Shown: positions 32,986-46,899, counted from the stretch's first letter. The stretch is 64,000 nt of DNA from Przewalskia tangutica (GCA_029844215.1 CM056728.1:83389676-83453675), one strand, 5' to 3'. Program-made: numbers and translations. Notes: generated by a model not told the origin, from the sequence alone.

Positions 32986-34130
32986 GTGACACCTTTAGAA
33001 AACCCAATCATGAACCTCGAACTCAAGATGCCGACGACGATGATCTCGTGATACGACTTGCCGACTCGAGTCATTAATAGCCGCCTTGATAAGCTTCACC
33101 TTATCCATCGCCGTACCAACCGTCCCACTAGCCGCCTCGCCCACATCGAACCAACCTATAGGCGATCCGCACTTCCTCCCATACAAGGCCTCATAAGGCG
33201 CCATCTCAATACCGAGTGGTAGCATATTATACGCGAACTCAACTAGAGGCAAATGATCCTCCCAACTACCACTAAAGTCAATAACACGTGCTCGCAAAGA
33301 TATCTCGCAGTCGGATAGTGCGCTCGCCGTCCGTCTGCTCTGGATGAAATGCAGACTGTGCTCACTCGCCCCTAAACTCCTCTCGAAGGACTCTAAGTTA
33401 GCCGTAAATCGGGCTCTCGCTCGATATGATCGGGTAGGGACTCTATGCACCGACGATCTCTGATGTAAAGTTCGCATAATCTCGGTACCAAAGTCGCCCC
33501 GACGGAAGAAAGTGGGCTGATTTCGCCACCGCCGACGATAACCCATATAGAATCATGTCTCCTCCGAGCGCGAGGTAATCCTGATGAAGTCCATGTTGAT
33601 TACCTCCCACTTCCGTGTCGATCTCAATCGTCAGAATAAAACCACCGTGCCTCCGTGCTCTACCTTTACCGCCGACAACACGCACCGAGCTACGAACTCG
33701 CAACGCCCTCTTCAAGCCATCCCACCAATACACGATCTAAGGTCGTGGTACATCTTGGTCGACTTCGATGGATAGAGTAACGCCGCCGCAGTGCTTCCCC
33801 AAGAACTCACAAGTCCTCAAACATCCGGAACACACATACCGCCAAACCTTAGCACCCCATCAGTGCTACTCAAAAGGACCTCGCCCTCACGAAGAGTCAG
33901 ATCACGATATCGAATCAAAGCCGATCTCGAATCGCTGCTCTTCACCTCCTCGACGACGGAAGACTCGGCAACCTCACGAACTCTAACCCCACCGCTATCG
34001 TAATCAATCAAACGGACACCAAGGCTCGCTAATCGATGCAAATCACGAACCATGTCCTCCTCTCTAGCCGCACATCCGATAGGCTCCCATCGACCTACGA
34101 CTAAGAGCATCCGCCACAACATCGCCTTCC
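32986..34130 (-). pseudogene. Integrase of element J
   Basis: Contains 'YWWDGLK' of the zinc-binding N-terminus (about 33720), the first catalytic Asp in 'NMDFI' near 33590, 'SAHFLP', a decayed second-Asp region near 33450, the Glu region 'AFHPEQT' near 33350, and 'LPLVEFAYN' then 'ALYGRKCGSPIGWFDVGEA' (about 33130-33260). The integrase would insert element cDNA into the genome. Its frame is broken several times. Confidence 0.82.
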
Positions 34131-34570
34131 CGTGGTATAGATATCAACATCGTAATCCTTAAGCAACTCTAACCACCGCCTCGCCGTAAGTTCACCTCCT
34201 CCGTCAAGATATACCGAGGCTCTTGTGGTCTGTATAAATATCCACGTGAACCCCATACAAATAGTGCCTCCAGATCTTCAAAGCGTGAATCACTACCGCT
34301 AACTCCAAATCACGCGGGTAGTTCCTCCGTGTTTCTTCACCGCTGGATGCATATGCTATAACCCCGCCATGTCGCATCAATACACATCCCAACCCGATGC
34401 CCGACGATCACAATACACGACATAACCATCCGACCTCCGGAAGAGTAAGAACGGGCGGCCGCCTCTTTTCAAAGAATCGAAACCCCGCCACAAGCATCAC
34501 CATCAAACTTGGTCGCCTCTCGAGTCACCTAGTCAATGGTGCGTAGATAGAAGCAAACTTCTCCACGAAC
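34131..34570 (-). pseudogene. RNase H of element J
   Basis: 'MGCVLM', 'VIAYASS', 'YPRDLELAVVIHALKIWRHYLYG' in part, and 'VDIYTDHKSL' mark a Ty3/gypsy RNase H with the catalytic Glu and Asp in place. Near 34405 the YCDAS motif is one base short. RNase H removes the RNA strand after reverse transcription. Confidence 0.85.
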
Positions 34571-35440
34571 CGCCGATAATAACTCGCAAGGCCCGTAAAA
34601 TCGCGAACCTCGTCGGAGTAGTAGGTCTCGCCAAGTCTCGATCGCTTCGATCTTCGTCAGATCAACTCGAATGCCATCACCATAATATGCCCAAGAAACG
34701 CCATCAAGTCAACCAAAACTCGTGATTTGGAAAACTTGGCGCATAATCACTGGTCTCGAGAATCACAAGACAAGCCTCAAATGCTCCGCATGCTCCCGCC
34801 TCGAGCGAATAAACCAAGATATCATCAATGAACACTATCACAAACGTGTCCAAAATGGTTTGAACACTTGTTCATCAAATCCATGAATACACGAGCATTG
34901 GTCAACCCAAAAGACATGACCTGAACTCATAATGCCCGCATCGTCCGAATGCGATCTAGGGACATCCACCTCTCTCGACTCGCACTGATGATAGCCCGAT
35001 CGCAGATCAATCTTGAGAAACATCTCGCACTCGCAACCGGTCGAACAAATCATCAATCCCGGGAGGGTATTCGTTTAATGGTCACCTTGTTCACCGCTCA
35101 GAATCAACACATGCGCAGCTGGCCCCGCCCTTCTTCTTCACGAACAATACCGCCTCTGCGAGAAACACTGGCCTAATGAAACCCTTCTCTAGCAAATCCC
35201 TGCCGATCCTTCACTCTCTCAACTCGGGCAGTGCCATTCGTATGGCGGAATGGAAATAGGCCGAGTATCCGCAATATGTCAATACAAAACTCAATCTCCT
35301 CTCGTGAGGGATACCCGAGGTCATCCGGGAACACGCCTGGGAACTCGCCGACTACGAATCGATCAAAATCTGTACCGCAGCCTCGTGATCAAACACCCGA
35401 ACTAGATGGTAGATATACCCTTCTCGCACCATCTTCCTAG
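34571..35440 (-). pseudogene. Reverse transcriptase of element J
   Basis: 'FLKIDLRSGYHQ' (about 34990-35030) holds the first catalytic Asp and FIDD (34821-34832) the other two. The N-terminal region resembling 'AELRE' is near 35220. Stops and frameshifts occur throughout, including in the DVPRSHS region around 34960. FIDD replaces the more usual YIDD, as in B. Confidence 0.83.
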
Positions 35441-35990
35441 CCTCGAGGTAGGAAATAAACCTACCCCTCGGCGATACCGCGCTCCTCCCACTCAACAACC
35501 GCTCCTCAGAAACTGAACCGTATTACTTTCTCTCGCGATACATTGGCATAGCAAGAAGCTAGCCAATCCATCCCCATAATCACGCCGGTCAATCATCTCC
35601 AACTCTATCAAGTCGGCCAGTGGTCCGACGATCAGTAAATGGTCACAGACAAGCTCTATATACCCGCCGAGCTACCACCGAATCACCCATCGGCGTAGCT
35701 ACCTCGAAAGTGGTCCATGGACTCGTGCTCTATCCCTATCCTACTAGCAACAAGTGGAGATATATAGACAGAGTAGAACCCGGATCTATCAAAGCATACA
35801 CATCAAACCCAGAACCGATAAGGTACCGTGGACGACATCGCGAGGCCTCCGATCCCGCTTACCGACAAAGCATATATGCGGTTCGAGGACCGCTAGAATC
35901 GGGACCCGAGCCACGACCCGCCGCGACCGACCCACGAGCACCCCGCCTGCACGGCGAGTAATCAGAGGAGATGACGGCCGCCACGTAACC
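35441..35990 (-). pseudogene. Protease region of element J
   Basis: Contains the active-site turn 'IDPGST' at about 35765-35795, the DPG version of the D-S/T-G motif common in plant gypsy proteases. The flanking sequence matches 56890-57330 of B. The frame is broken. Confidence 0.65.
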
Positions 35991-37085
35991 TCGGCCGGGC
36001 CCTACCACCGCCACGCCCGGCCTGACACCTCGCAGTGACCCGCTGGCCGCAATCGTAACAAGATCCATAAGTAGTACCACACTTCCGTAATGGGATCTAC
36101 CGTGACGGCCACACCGGGTGGTCCCGATCGCCAAGACCTCTGCTACTCGACGCCCGCCCCTGGGCCCGTCCGCCTCGAAAACTCGCCGCAGGCCGAGGAC
36201 GGTGCAGAGTGCTCGAGCCGGGCCGTGCGACCCAGATCGCCGAGGCCGCCACCACGATAACCACCAAAACCCTCCCGCCCCGCCTTCTGCTGATGTCCGC
36301 CCACTCGCCGACCGCGCCTCGCATCCAAGGGCGGAGCTGCGCACGGGTAATGTCCATACCCTACCGAGAGAAACCCCGCACATGACTCCGCCATATAGTC
36401 GCTTCAGCCCTGACATAGCGGTGCACCCTATCCTCCATATTCGCACTAATGCCGACATATCGAGCCAAAGAATCAAACTCGACATTGTACTCCCGACAAC
36501 AAGGCCCTCTCTCGCCTCAGCAGAAAAATCTATCACCGCGCCTCCTCATCTCGCGAGGCAAGAAGTGAGTGAGGAAAGCCTCCGAGAACTCGTCCCACGT
36601 AGGCCGGGACGCAGCTCTCCCGATAACTCCCATGAATCAACCAATCGATCGCGTATCACGCAATTTATGTGAACCAAAGATCACGACTCGGTCTCCGACG
36701 CCCGATCACTCTCAAAATCCTCAAGGCGACGGATGAACTCCTCGCGATCATCCTCCGCCACCCATAAAACTCCGCGCTACAACTCAAGAAATCTCGTAGC
36801 CTCAAACTATTCGCCTCGGGTGTACCACGGGTGCGACCGAGCTGAGCCGGAATCGCCGTGATCCAATCTCTCTCGACGGGCCACAACTTTAGCCAAAAGT
36901 CCATCTCTCAGATTCCTAACCTCCGCCCAGCCGCGGGACAGAGGTGTGGGTACTGTGGTCTCGCTGGGCTGGCGGCGCCATAGAACTCGCCGCCTCGTAT
37001 AGACGGGCTCGAGCCTCGTGACTGGGTGTCTCGCTAGCGCCTCCTACGCTTTGCCCTTCGGGCCCGGCCGCCTTACGTGAGGCAT
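35991..37085 (-). pseudogene. gag of element J
   Basis: Start codon at 37085 ('MPHVRRPGPKGKA', then a stop), capsid sequence in changing frames through 36300-36900, and a zinc-knuckle trace 'CYDCGQ' near 36040. Similar in layout to the gag of B. A long open frame at 35859-36536 is in the wrong frame for most of its length. Confidence 0.78.
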
Positions 37086-37197
37086 AATCATTACAGAAAG
37101 GAATACGTTAGAGGGGTCCAACCTATAACACGCCTCTAAAGCACGATCTCGTAATGAGAAGAATGGAAACCAATCCTAAATATCCTATAGCCTCCAC

Positions 37198-37230
37198 GAT
37201 TATGGTGTGGTGCACAACACACCGATAATC
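37198..37230 (-). other. Leader stem-loop with GTGCAC loop (copy 6, element J)
   Basis: GATTAT..ATAATC and GGTGTG..CACACC around GTGCACAA. One bulged base seen elsewhere is absent. Confidence 0.7.
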
Positions 37231-37276
37231 AAGCACTTACTAGATACGGCCAGTAGACACTTTCCGAGGATTAATC

Positions 37277-37287
37277 GCTCGATACCA
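37277..37287 (-). other. Primer-binding site of element J
   Basis: Reverse complement TGGTATCGAGC, 4 bases from the LTR. Confidence 0.78.
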
Positions 37288-37291
37288 CTTT

Positions 37292-39708
37292 TGTCACGAC
37301 TGCCTGGCCCGTGGATCGTGCCTTACCGGCACCCAAGTAGTCATACATCGAGTAACCAATGGAATATAAAACAAGACAGAAATGCTTATAAAATAAGACA
37401 CGCTTTATTCAAGAAAAGCTTGCCTTTCGCATAATATAAATAACTCAAGTTTTGCGATTACATCCCAACTGTACAATAGTACTCTGCACTTAAGGAAGTA
37501 AACAACTATGGCGGACAGGCTCCGCCATACCTCGATCAGATAAAACTATCTACAATACAGGAGATCATACCCAAAAGTAGAGCCTCCTAGAAGATGGAGC
37601 TCCCGACACCAACGCAAAGATCCTAAGGATGTGGATCTAGCACTGCCGCCCTTACCGCAGATGAACGCAGCCCCAAGGAGGTCGAGACAACATGTACTAA
37701 GTATGCGAAATCAGAAATACTTAAATGAAAACATATCATTTAAAACCGGTTTACAAATACGTGAAACAACCAAGGAAACCGCACGTAGTGTCACATCACA
37801 AACAAGAGCAACAATAGGTAATCGTATAGGTCTTGTCTAGGCCGCGAATGATCAAACAGGCCACTCGCCCCATCATCATTCTCGCAAGCCTAATCACGAC
37901 TCGAGTCCGTGATAGGCCACTCACGGGCCCGCATGAGGTATAACCCCGCGTCGAGGGTAGCTACTCGGCATCGCCCCGACTCGCCGTCGCATGGCCACGC
38001 ACCGCATGAGGCATAACCCCGCATACTAACCCGAACTCCCGTAGCTCCGCATAGGCCCCCGACCCGCACGAGGTATTCTCGAATCACGGTCCTGCATCAC
38101 CGAGTCTACCCCGTCGGAGGGCACTAACCCCTGTGATCATCTCAAGAGGTGAGTGATAGTATACTCACATAACAACTTATCTTTAAACAACATAAGCACA
38201 ACAAGGATACTCACCTATACAAACGTTACAAGATACTAACACACATAGCATCATATCATGTCTATTTATCAAACCATCTTTATTATTCTTTTCACGATAC
38301 AAGTCTGCATTATAAACACATAGGCAAACTTGTTTCTTTTATAAATCTTAAGTGGTTATACTTACTTCCCATAAAGCTAGTATAACTCTTAAGCTTCGCT
38401 TTAAAACCAATTAGTTCTCTTACGATAATATGATTCATGAGTCTTTGAAATGTTTTCGCTTCTTTATTATTCAAAGCTTAAGCGAGGCATTGCCGTAAGT
38501 ATTATTCAGCTTAAGTCAAAGACATTGCCGTAGTTATTATTCGCTTAACACGTACGCTCACCGCACTATATTTATATTGTAAAATATCATGCTTTAGGAA
38601 GAATCACATACCTTCTCAAATAAAACCACCGCCAAGTCAATATGTCGCGCAGAGTCACCATAATAGTCACAGATATCTATCAAAGACTACTCAAGGTCAT
38701 TCTAAACAGGGGTTCATAATTCTACTGAAGTCGGGCAGACTTCCCTACCCTGAGCTATATAAGTTCATCGTGAAAACAAATTCTATGTAAGTACTGATTT
38801 GATTATTCTTCTTTAAACCCTTCTAAGTGATTAATACTTCAATTCTATTCGTGATATACTTCTAAGTATTTATACTTATTCTTATACTACAACAAGATAT
38901 ATATTCTAATTCAAAAGAGGGTTAGGATTAGTTACCTCTGTAAGCCCAATAATATCCTAGAAAAGTCGCTACTGAGCAAGGTTTTGCTCTAAGTTGTATG
39001 CTCCAAGAACCCTAGAAGTTCTTCACAACTTCTACTAAGTACTAAGGTATTTGGGCTAGGTATTTTGGGCATTATAACGATACAAGAAGGTAACTTTTCT
39101 ACCACGAGGGGGTAGATTTCGGCCAGGCTAGGGGTAGGCTCTCGCCATACAACACAAGGGAGGAAGAGGTGTTTGACGAAAAGCTTAAGGGAGAGGAGAG
39201 GATTTTTAGACTTGGAAGATAACTTTGTGGATGAATAACTCTTCATCTCTAAGGGGTATTTATAGCTCAAGCCTTGGCCAACCAATGGCCAAGATGAAGA
39301 CAAGTGCAAGGCAAGTGTAAGGCCAAGATCAAGCCAAGTGCACCCTAACTCCTACTCCACAAAACACTCCACAAAACACTCCACAAAACACTCCACAAAA
39401 CAAGGCCTAAACAAGGACCCGATCGCCGAGGCCAACACCCTCTTTGGACGCCCAATCGCCCAAAGCCACCCCACTTGCTTCAATGTGAGGTGACACATGC
39501 CACCCTCCCGTTGGTCCAAAATGTTTCGCCTCTCGGAAAAATCCGCAAAATAAGAAATGGCATAGCCGAATTTACTCTACGAAAGTCATGGAAACGCTTT
39601 TCGAAACGATTCTTTTAGTGAGTTGTGTACAAAATAAAGCGCCCAAGGCTTATCTTTAAGGCAATATTGCACGTATTCACGCATGCATACTCGAAATACG
39701 GTATAACG
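37292..39708 (-). repeat. 5' LTR of element J, 2.42 kb
   Basis: Starts TGTCACGACTG and ends TATAACG (the final A of the terminus changed). Reverse TATA at 39257-39264, stem-loop 38347-38393, 12-bp repeats 39355-39402. It matches the 3' LTR closely, so the insertion is young relative to the others. Confidence 0.88.
39355..39402. repeat. 12-bp tandem repeat in 5' LTR of J
   Basis: Four copies of CTCCACAAAACA, identical to 32108-32155. Confidence 0.9.
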
Positions 39709-42248
39709 GAGGTGGTCCATGGAATGACACTATCAAGAACCGATCGGGCAAGTAAAAGCCAACTACCGTAACCAACCCGCATCAAGAACGCATCGGGCAA
39801 GTACGAGGCTAGCTACCAGATACCAAGGCCGAATCAGTAAACCTCATGGAGAGTTAGTCCATGGAACAACAATCCTAATGGAACCATACCCGGCCACCCA
39901 ACGTGTCGATGGGTCCAAGGATATAACAAGACCACACTCTGGTGGAAGCATACCCGGGCCACCCAACGTGTCGGTATGTCCATCAATCAACGGATAAGCC
40001 TCAATCGAGAGACTCGGTAGCGAATCAAAACACTTGCACAACAAAGGCTATCACATCAAGCATGTGCAAGTTCAACGTTTTTAGACATTCCTTTTTTATT
40101 ACAACAAATCCGGATTTTTACCCCCAAGGTACTACATACTTAATTCTTTCAAAAAAAGATCCATTTCATTCACAAAAAGTCACACGATACCCGTAGTATC
40201 AAAATAGAGTAACTATCTGTTTAAGTAAACCAAAACAATTTTCATACTTTCTTTTTAAACCAAATCATTTCTCCCTTTAAGGTCAAGTTACCATTTTAAA
40301 TCCAATAAAAAAAACCATCCTTTTGTTTTCATAAAGTCGTTATAACTAACTTCTCATAAAGCTATTATAACACTTTATGTTTTAAACCAAAACACTTCAA
40401 ATTCTCAAGTCTCTTTTCTTTTAGAAATCAAGTTCCTTACTGTGGAATTTAAGAAAATCAATACTTGTTATTAATGATTTTATTAAAGCAGCCATGATCT
40501 AGGAAATGTAATACAATTTTGTCTTATCTTAGCTTCTATGCAGATGGAGGTTTCTACTGGTTTTAATATAATTAATTATTTGTCAATACATTTTCCTTTA
40601 TTAACGCTGCAGTGGTTTGTTCGATACTTATTCTCATTTCCGAAATCAATATAACTTATTCCTTTTAAAACCCAATTACCCATTTCTCATAAATGCGGTT
40701 TCACAACTTTTTAACACAATTCAAGTCCTTAATATTTCACATCAAGTCATTTATCTTTTAAAAACCACAAACCATTTCTTTACCTACATAAAGTTGTTAT
40801 AACAAACTTCCCATAAAGCCGTTATAACACTTTATGTTTTAAACCAACCAAATTCGTTTAGCACACGTACGTCTACCGTACTACATAGTTCACACAATCA
40901 TGCTAGAAAAGATAGGAAGAGGTTCACATACCTCGCGACGATTATCGACAAAAAGCAAAAAGCTCCAAAGTACTGTAACCCTGCAAGTCCTTTCCACCCT
41001 TCAAGTAGAATACGCTACTCGCAATACTTCAACCTATAATGGCCATAAAATGTCTATCAACTTCTCGATCTCTTTGTCGCACAATTCAAAGTATAAGGTT
41101 CCTTATCCTACGAAAAATTCAAGACCTCCCCGCAACCACATAAATCTCCTCCTCTATCAAGGCCCGCTACCAAGACAACAACTCTAAGGGGGGGTTACAC
41201 GTCTAACCGGACGTGTACAATTCTACTCCACAATAATACTACAAGTCTACTGTAAATACAGTTCAATTCTTTATAATCATCCTTCCAATATATCTTATAC
41301 TCAATTCTAAACTACTACAATATGTAATATCCAATTACAATAGAGGGACATAGATCATTACCTCGATAAGCCCAAAATTATCCAAGATTATAAGTCGATC
41401 CTGAGCAACGTTTAGCTCCATTCCTTGCGCTCCAACCTCTCTATAACCCTTGAAGTTTCTAAACAACTTCTCTTAACACTTCATCTAAGCTATGAAGATT
41501 TTTCTAGGGCTTCATTTCATGACTATTGGAATAAAGTAGTATTTCCTCTTAATATTTGAAATAAGTTTGGAATACTACTAGGAATACTAGGCTAAGGTAT
41601 TTGGGATAATACAACAATACTTCAAGTTTTTCTACCCAAAGTGGGGTTGGACGAGAACAACTTAGGAGGAGGAGAATTTGCCTTGGAAAGAAATTTCAAG
41701 TTTTGATGAAATTAAGTCTTGCAACAAAGGGGTATTTATAGATAAATCAATGGCTAGGATTAAAGCAAATGTAAGGTGAGGATTGGGGACATGTGTGTGG
41801 GTAATCTACCAACCAAATGTCCACCACAAAAATGGGACAAGTGGCTTGCCACTTGTCCCCCAAGAAAAACGTCCAAGTGCCCTCACTTTCGGCCATAGGG
41901 CCACATGGGGGTGACACGTGTCGCCCCCCTACTCGTCCAAAATATTTCATCTTCCGAAAATATCCGCAATGCCAAAAATACAAAAATAAAGTGGGCCCCA
42001 CAAAACCGTAAATTCTCCCTTGGGCCCCACGTGACCAATTTCGGAAATAAAATTCCATAATTCTTAAAAATTCCAAAAAGTCCGAATACCAAATCTGGGA
42101 ATCCAATTCCCATTAACGAACTTTTTTCCTTCACGAGATCCGGAAACTTTTCCGTCGAAAAATCACATCTTTCTTCCTTTCCAATTTTTGTGTCGTATTC
42201 TCGTACGTACGTCCTCACATACATACCCTGGAACTACGGGGTTTAACA
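39709..42248 (-). repeat. LTR I, right part
   Basis: Continues LTR I after element J: two satellite-like units (about 39885-39985), stem-loops 40330-40379 and 40786-40837, reverse TATA 41733-41740, U3 ORF 41883-42224. It ends at TTTAACA. It is followed by a PPT (42249 onward), so LTR I borders internal regions on both sides. Confidence 0.85.
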
Positions 42249-43099
42249 TTCTTCCCCTCTTAGAAACATTCATCCCGAATGTTCCTTCTAAGTCTCAAAA
42301 CATACATGCGCCGGTATAGCCTTCACTACTATACTTACGAAACCAATTATGCCACCAATGGCCATAATATAACATATGCGCAAAACTCCAATCCAAGCCA
42401 ACGAAGAATCACCTCTAACGTGTATAACATCACCATAATCTCCCACCCAATGTCTAAAAGATACTCCCTTCGCATCTTCACTTCACAACAAAATGATCTC
42501 TTTCATCCCCTTAACACATGTTCACTTCCTTCCTTACTCGTCGTACACTTCTCGTATACCTGAACTCTTTCTATTACACGCACCATATTTCAGTCATCGC
42601 TTTTGCTTTCGAACTCTTGGGGTTTCTACTATCCAACTTGGTCACCCTACTAGCTTCGATTTCCTCTAAGGCCATTCCCAGCCTTCACGCTCCGATTCTG
42701 GTCGAACATATCCACGAACTCATACGATGGTTACCTAAACTTGGGCATAGCACCCTCATGACCCTACCACCTGGCGGGACCACCTCAAACTGACCCCACC
42801 TCATTCTGGGCTGCGGGTTGACCCGCGACCTGGCCTCAACCCGACCCATTATCGCGCCAAACTCTCTCGTTCCCCGATCCGGAACAATCTTACTAATTCA
42901 CGTCATGAAAGCTACCACTTCTATCACAACTACCCAGGGAATTATCACGCAAATACACCCTAGGTATATAATGCACTCCGACAAAGATCACCCGTAAAAT
43001 CTTTTACTCAAGACGGCCTTACATCTAAGGTCTCATATCACGCATACAATCTCTAGAGGGTTAAGGATATACCTGTAACTACTGCTTCACTTTCCCTTT
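42249..43099 (-). mobile_element. Second copy of the gag-only internal region, PPT half
   Basis: Reverse PPT CTAAGAGGGGAAGAA, hairpin 42265-42283, then sequence nearly identical to 26673-27425 and rejoining at 43036 what corresponds to about 27553 (about 120-base deletion). Non-coding. Confidence 0.78.
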
Positions 43100-43732
43100 G
43101 TCGCTCTAATCATAATCCCGCCCTGTTGGAGCATAGCTATAGAAGGAGATGACCCGCCACTGATCCTGAAGGATGAGTCTTAACATCTGCTCTACCTCTG
43201 GTCGGACAATCCCTCGCAAAATGGCCCTGTCGGCCGCAAGTATAACAATCTCCCAAACTAGCACGACACTCCCATGGAGTTTCCACAACGCCACACCGAG
43301 ATAAGGGTGGCCTCATCCGCGAGCACTCCTACTCCCGAAAATCTGAAACTGGAGCCACGACTGCTTCCTGAATACACTGGATGCCACAAGACTGTGGAGG
43401 ACCACTCTGTACTGGCGGAGGTGTATAACTAGCCTGCTGCTGAGGCGGTCCGCCTCGAAAGTTACCAAAGGACCCTGCTGTCCTGGCCCTCTTATGCTGA
43501 TCCTGGTCCCCACGTCGGTCTCTACGTTCCTCCATCCCCTGTGCATAAGCCTGTATACGGGCAATGTCCATGCCCGGCTGAAGAGTTACACCCGAGCAAG
43601 CCTCTGCCAAGTAGTCATCGAGCCCCGTGACGTAGCGGTGCACTCTGTCCTCCATATCTGTCACTAGCGCAGGGACATATCGAGCCAACGAGTCGAACTC
43701 CACGTTGTACTCCCGAATCGTGCGCCCTCTCT
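43100..43732 (-). pseudogene. gag of the second internal copy, with intact zinc knuckle
   Basis: The CCHC motif CYTCGRQGHFARDCP is intact at 43203-43247 on the minus strand. Capsid sequence 'EFDSLARYVPALVTDMEDR' lies open in 43329-43703, with 'HRYVTGLDDYLAEAC' after it. This is the best-preserved capsid stretch of the gag-only family. It is truncated at 43732 by the inverted LTR K, so the N-terminal half, leader and PBS are missing. Confidence 0.85.
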
Positions 43733-46700
43733 GTAGTTCCAGGGTATGTATGTGAGGACGTACGTACGAGAATACGACAGTAATATTGGAAAGGAAGAAA
43801 GATGTGATTTTTCGACGGAAAAGTTTCCGGTTTTTGTGAAGGAAAAAGGTTCGTTAATGGGAATTGGATTCCCAGATTTGGTATTTGGACTTCCTGGATT
43901 ATATAGAATTATGGAATTTTATTTCCAGAATTGGTCACGTGGGGCCCACGGGAGAAATTTACGGTTTGTGGGGCCCACTTTATTTTCGGATTTTTGGCAT
44001 TACGGATATTTTCGAAAGATGAAATATTTTGGACGAGTAGGAGGGCGACACATGGCACCCCATGTGGCCCTATGGCCGAAAGTAGGGGGACACTTGGACG
44101 TTTCTTTAGTGGATTGTGGTGGACATTTGGTTGGTAAAATCCACACACACTTGGACCCAATCTTCACCACCGTCCGGTTAGACGTGTAACCCCCTTGGAG
44201 TTGTTGGCTTGGTAGCGGGCCTTGATAGAGGAGGAGATTTATGTGGTTTCGGGGAGGCTTAGAATTTCCAGTAGAATAAGGAACATTGTACTTGGAAATG
44301 TTCTACGAAGAGATCGAGAAGTTGAGAGACGTTTTGTGGCCTTTATAGGTTGAAATACTACGAGTAGTGTATTCTCTTTGGAAGGGTGGAAAAGGCTAAG
44401 CGGTTATAGTACTATGGAGCTTTTGCTAATTGTCGATCGTCGAGGTATGTGAACCTCTTCCTATCTTTTCTAGCATGATTGTGTGAACTATGTAGTATGG
44501 TAGGCGTCGTGTGCTAAGCGAATTTGGTTGTTTAAAACATAAAGTGTTATAACGGCTTTATGGGAAGTTTGTTATAACAACTTTATGTAGGTAAAGAAAT
44601 GGTTTGAGGTTTTTAAAAGATAAGAGACTTGACTTATAAATGACTTGATATGAAATATTAAGGACTTGGTTTGTGTTAAAAAGTTGTGAAACCGCTTTTA
44701 TGAGAAATGGGTAATTGGGTTTTAAAAGGAATAAGTTATATTGATTTGAAATGAGAATAAGTATCGAACAAACCAACTAAGCGTTAATAAAGGAAAATGT
44801 ATTGACAAATAATTATATTAAAACCAAGAGAAACCTCCATCTGCATGAAGCTAAGATAAGACAAAATTGTATTACATTTCTAGATCATGTTCGCTTTAAT
44901 AAGATCATTAATAACAAGTATTGATTTTTCTTAAATTCCACAATGAAACTTGATTTCTAAAAGAAAAGAGACTTGAGAATTTGAAGTGTTTTGGTTAAAA
45001 GAAAGGCATGGTTTTGTCTTAAATTTTAAAACATAAAGTGTTATAATAGCTTTATGGGAAGTTAGTTATAACGACCTTATGAAAACAAAAAGATGGTTTT
45101 ATTATTGGATTTAAAATGGTAACTTGACTTTAAAGGGAGAAGTGATTTGGTTTAAAAAGAAAGTATGGAAATTGTTTTGGTTTACTTAAAAAGATAGTTA
45201 CTCTATTTTGATACTACGGGTATCGTGTGACTTTTTGTGAAAGAAATGGATCTTTTAAAGAGTTAAAATACGTAGTACCTTGGGGTTAAAATCCGGGTTT
45301 GTTGTAATAAAATGAAAGTCTATGAGTACGTTGAACTTGCCTATGCTTGTTGTGATAGCCTTTGTTGTGCAAGTGTTTTGATTCTGTGCTACCGAGTCTC
45401 TCGATGGAGGGCCGATTATCTTGTTATATCCTTGGACTCTTGACGCGTTGGGTGGCCCACGTATGGTTCCATTAGGATTGTTGTTCCATGGACTAGCTCT
45501 CCATGAGGTTTTACCGATTCGCTTTGGTATCTAGTAGTTGGCTCACCTTGGCCGTGGCTGATTCGTCTTTGGTTACGTAGTTAGCCTTCGTGCTTGCCCG
45601 TTCAGTTTTGTGGCGAAGTCTGTCGTGACTACGGTGATCCGTGGTTAGCACGTTACTTGCCCCGCACCACGTGGCGCGAGGATCTGGTAGAGGCTATCGC
45701 ACTTGCTACGTGTCGCCGCGCGGTATCGTGACTTACGGATGTGATCTGGTGGTTAGCCTGGTTACTTGCCCCCGCCAGCTACGTGGTGCAGGGAGGATCT
45801 GGTAGAGGCTATCGCACTTGCCACGTGTCAGCTTCGCGAGTTTTGTCTTTTGTGGCGAAGTATCGTGATTACGACTTTGGTATCTGGTAGTTGGTTCACG
45901 ATTTGCCTCGGTCGCGGCGTGATCTGGTCGATCTGGTAGAGGCCTTCGTCTTGCCCCGTGTCGCCAGCGAGTCGGTGTTTGGAAGTTTCGTGATGCGGTG
46001 GATCGGTAGTTAGCTTACGTAGTTGCCGGTCGGCGGCGTGATGCAGGTGGATCTGGTAGGCTATCGTACCCCGGCCGACGTGATGCGAGGTGGATCCGTA
46101 GAGGCTATCGTACTTGCCGCCAGCCGTATCTGCTTATTTAGTATTGTTGGTACGGTAGGTTCGGTAGTTGGCTTCGTACTTGCCGGTCGATGGATGATGC
46201 AGGGTGGATCTGGTAGCTATGCCTTCGTACTTGCCCCGTACGGTTCTTATGACACAGGTGGGACCTGGTGTTCATATGTACTCCTTGGTGTTATTACATC
46301 ATAGACTGCCGGCAGTGAGGAAGGTATTCCACGGGCATGATTGATGTTGTGGGCGTGAGACCCATAGTTATATTTGAGTGATGACTTTGAGGGCGTGAGT
46401 CCCTGACTTGGCATGACTATTTATATATTATGGACTGTAGTTTGGTTATCATACATGTATCCTGCTTTTTATGATCAATGATTTCATTTACATTTGATTC
46501 ACATACTTGGTACTGTTATCGACCTCCTTCGGGGCTGCGTTCATGCCACGGTAGAGGTACACCATTGTTGATTGATCTCGCTCATGGATCACTTCGTCGG
46601 GAAGCCTGTTTCTCCGAGGCTTATCTTTAGTAAAGTCCCTGTTGTTGTAGTACTTACATTCACGGTATGGCGGGCCACCGTCGTAGTTGTGGTTACATTC

Positions 46701-46899
46701 TTAGAGGTCCTTAGTTGTGTGGTTTGTAAAAGGATATAACTGTTCGTATATATATATATGCGTAAAGGTAACCGCTTTGGTTAGCTTTGTTTCTTATTTT
46801 ATCTTGTTTCATGTTTAAGTTTTTATTTCTGATTTTCTCTCGATGTTGTATCACTAGGGTGCCCGGTAAGGCACCAATCACGCCCGAGGTCGGTCGTGA
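43733..46899 (+). repeat. LTR K, inverted, truncated and internally deleted
   Basis: Plus-strand LTR lacking about 11 terminal bases at its start, so it opens at GTAGTTCCAGGG. An internal deletion at about 44168 removes the TATA region. Stem-loops 44537-44588 and 45032-45081, one satellite-like unit at 45443-45475 and a type 2 minisatellite 45520-46270 remain. It ends GGTCGTGA next to a minus-strand LTR with no PBS. It has no target duplication. Confidence 0.8.

Larger units (their letters stand above)
30063..39708 (-). mobile_element. Element J: full-length gypsy element, 9.6 kb
   Basis: Minus strand: 3' LTR 30063-32466, PPT 32467-32480, pol and gag 32510-37085, leader hairpin, PBS 37277-37287, 5' LTR 37292-39708. 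It is inserted in LTR I and so is the youngest insertion in the chain. It is autonomous in layout, but all domains are frameshifted as sequenced. Its LTRs are the shortest here (2.4 kb). Confidence 0.88.

Noticed and set aside
35859..36536. 225-codon minus-strand open frame
   Set aside because: It overlaps the gag of J but is in the wrong frame for most of its length. Length is due to high GC content.
36118..36672. 184-codon plus-strand open frame
   Set aside because: Antisense to the gag of J in a GC-rich stretch; no similarity to any family I know.
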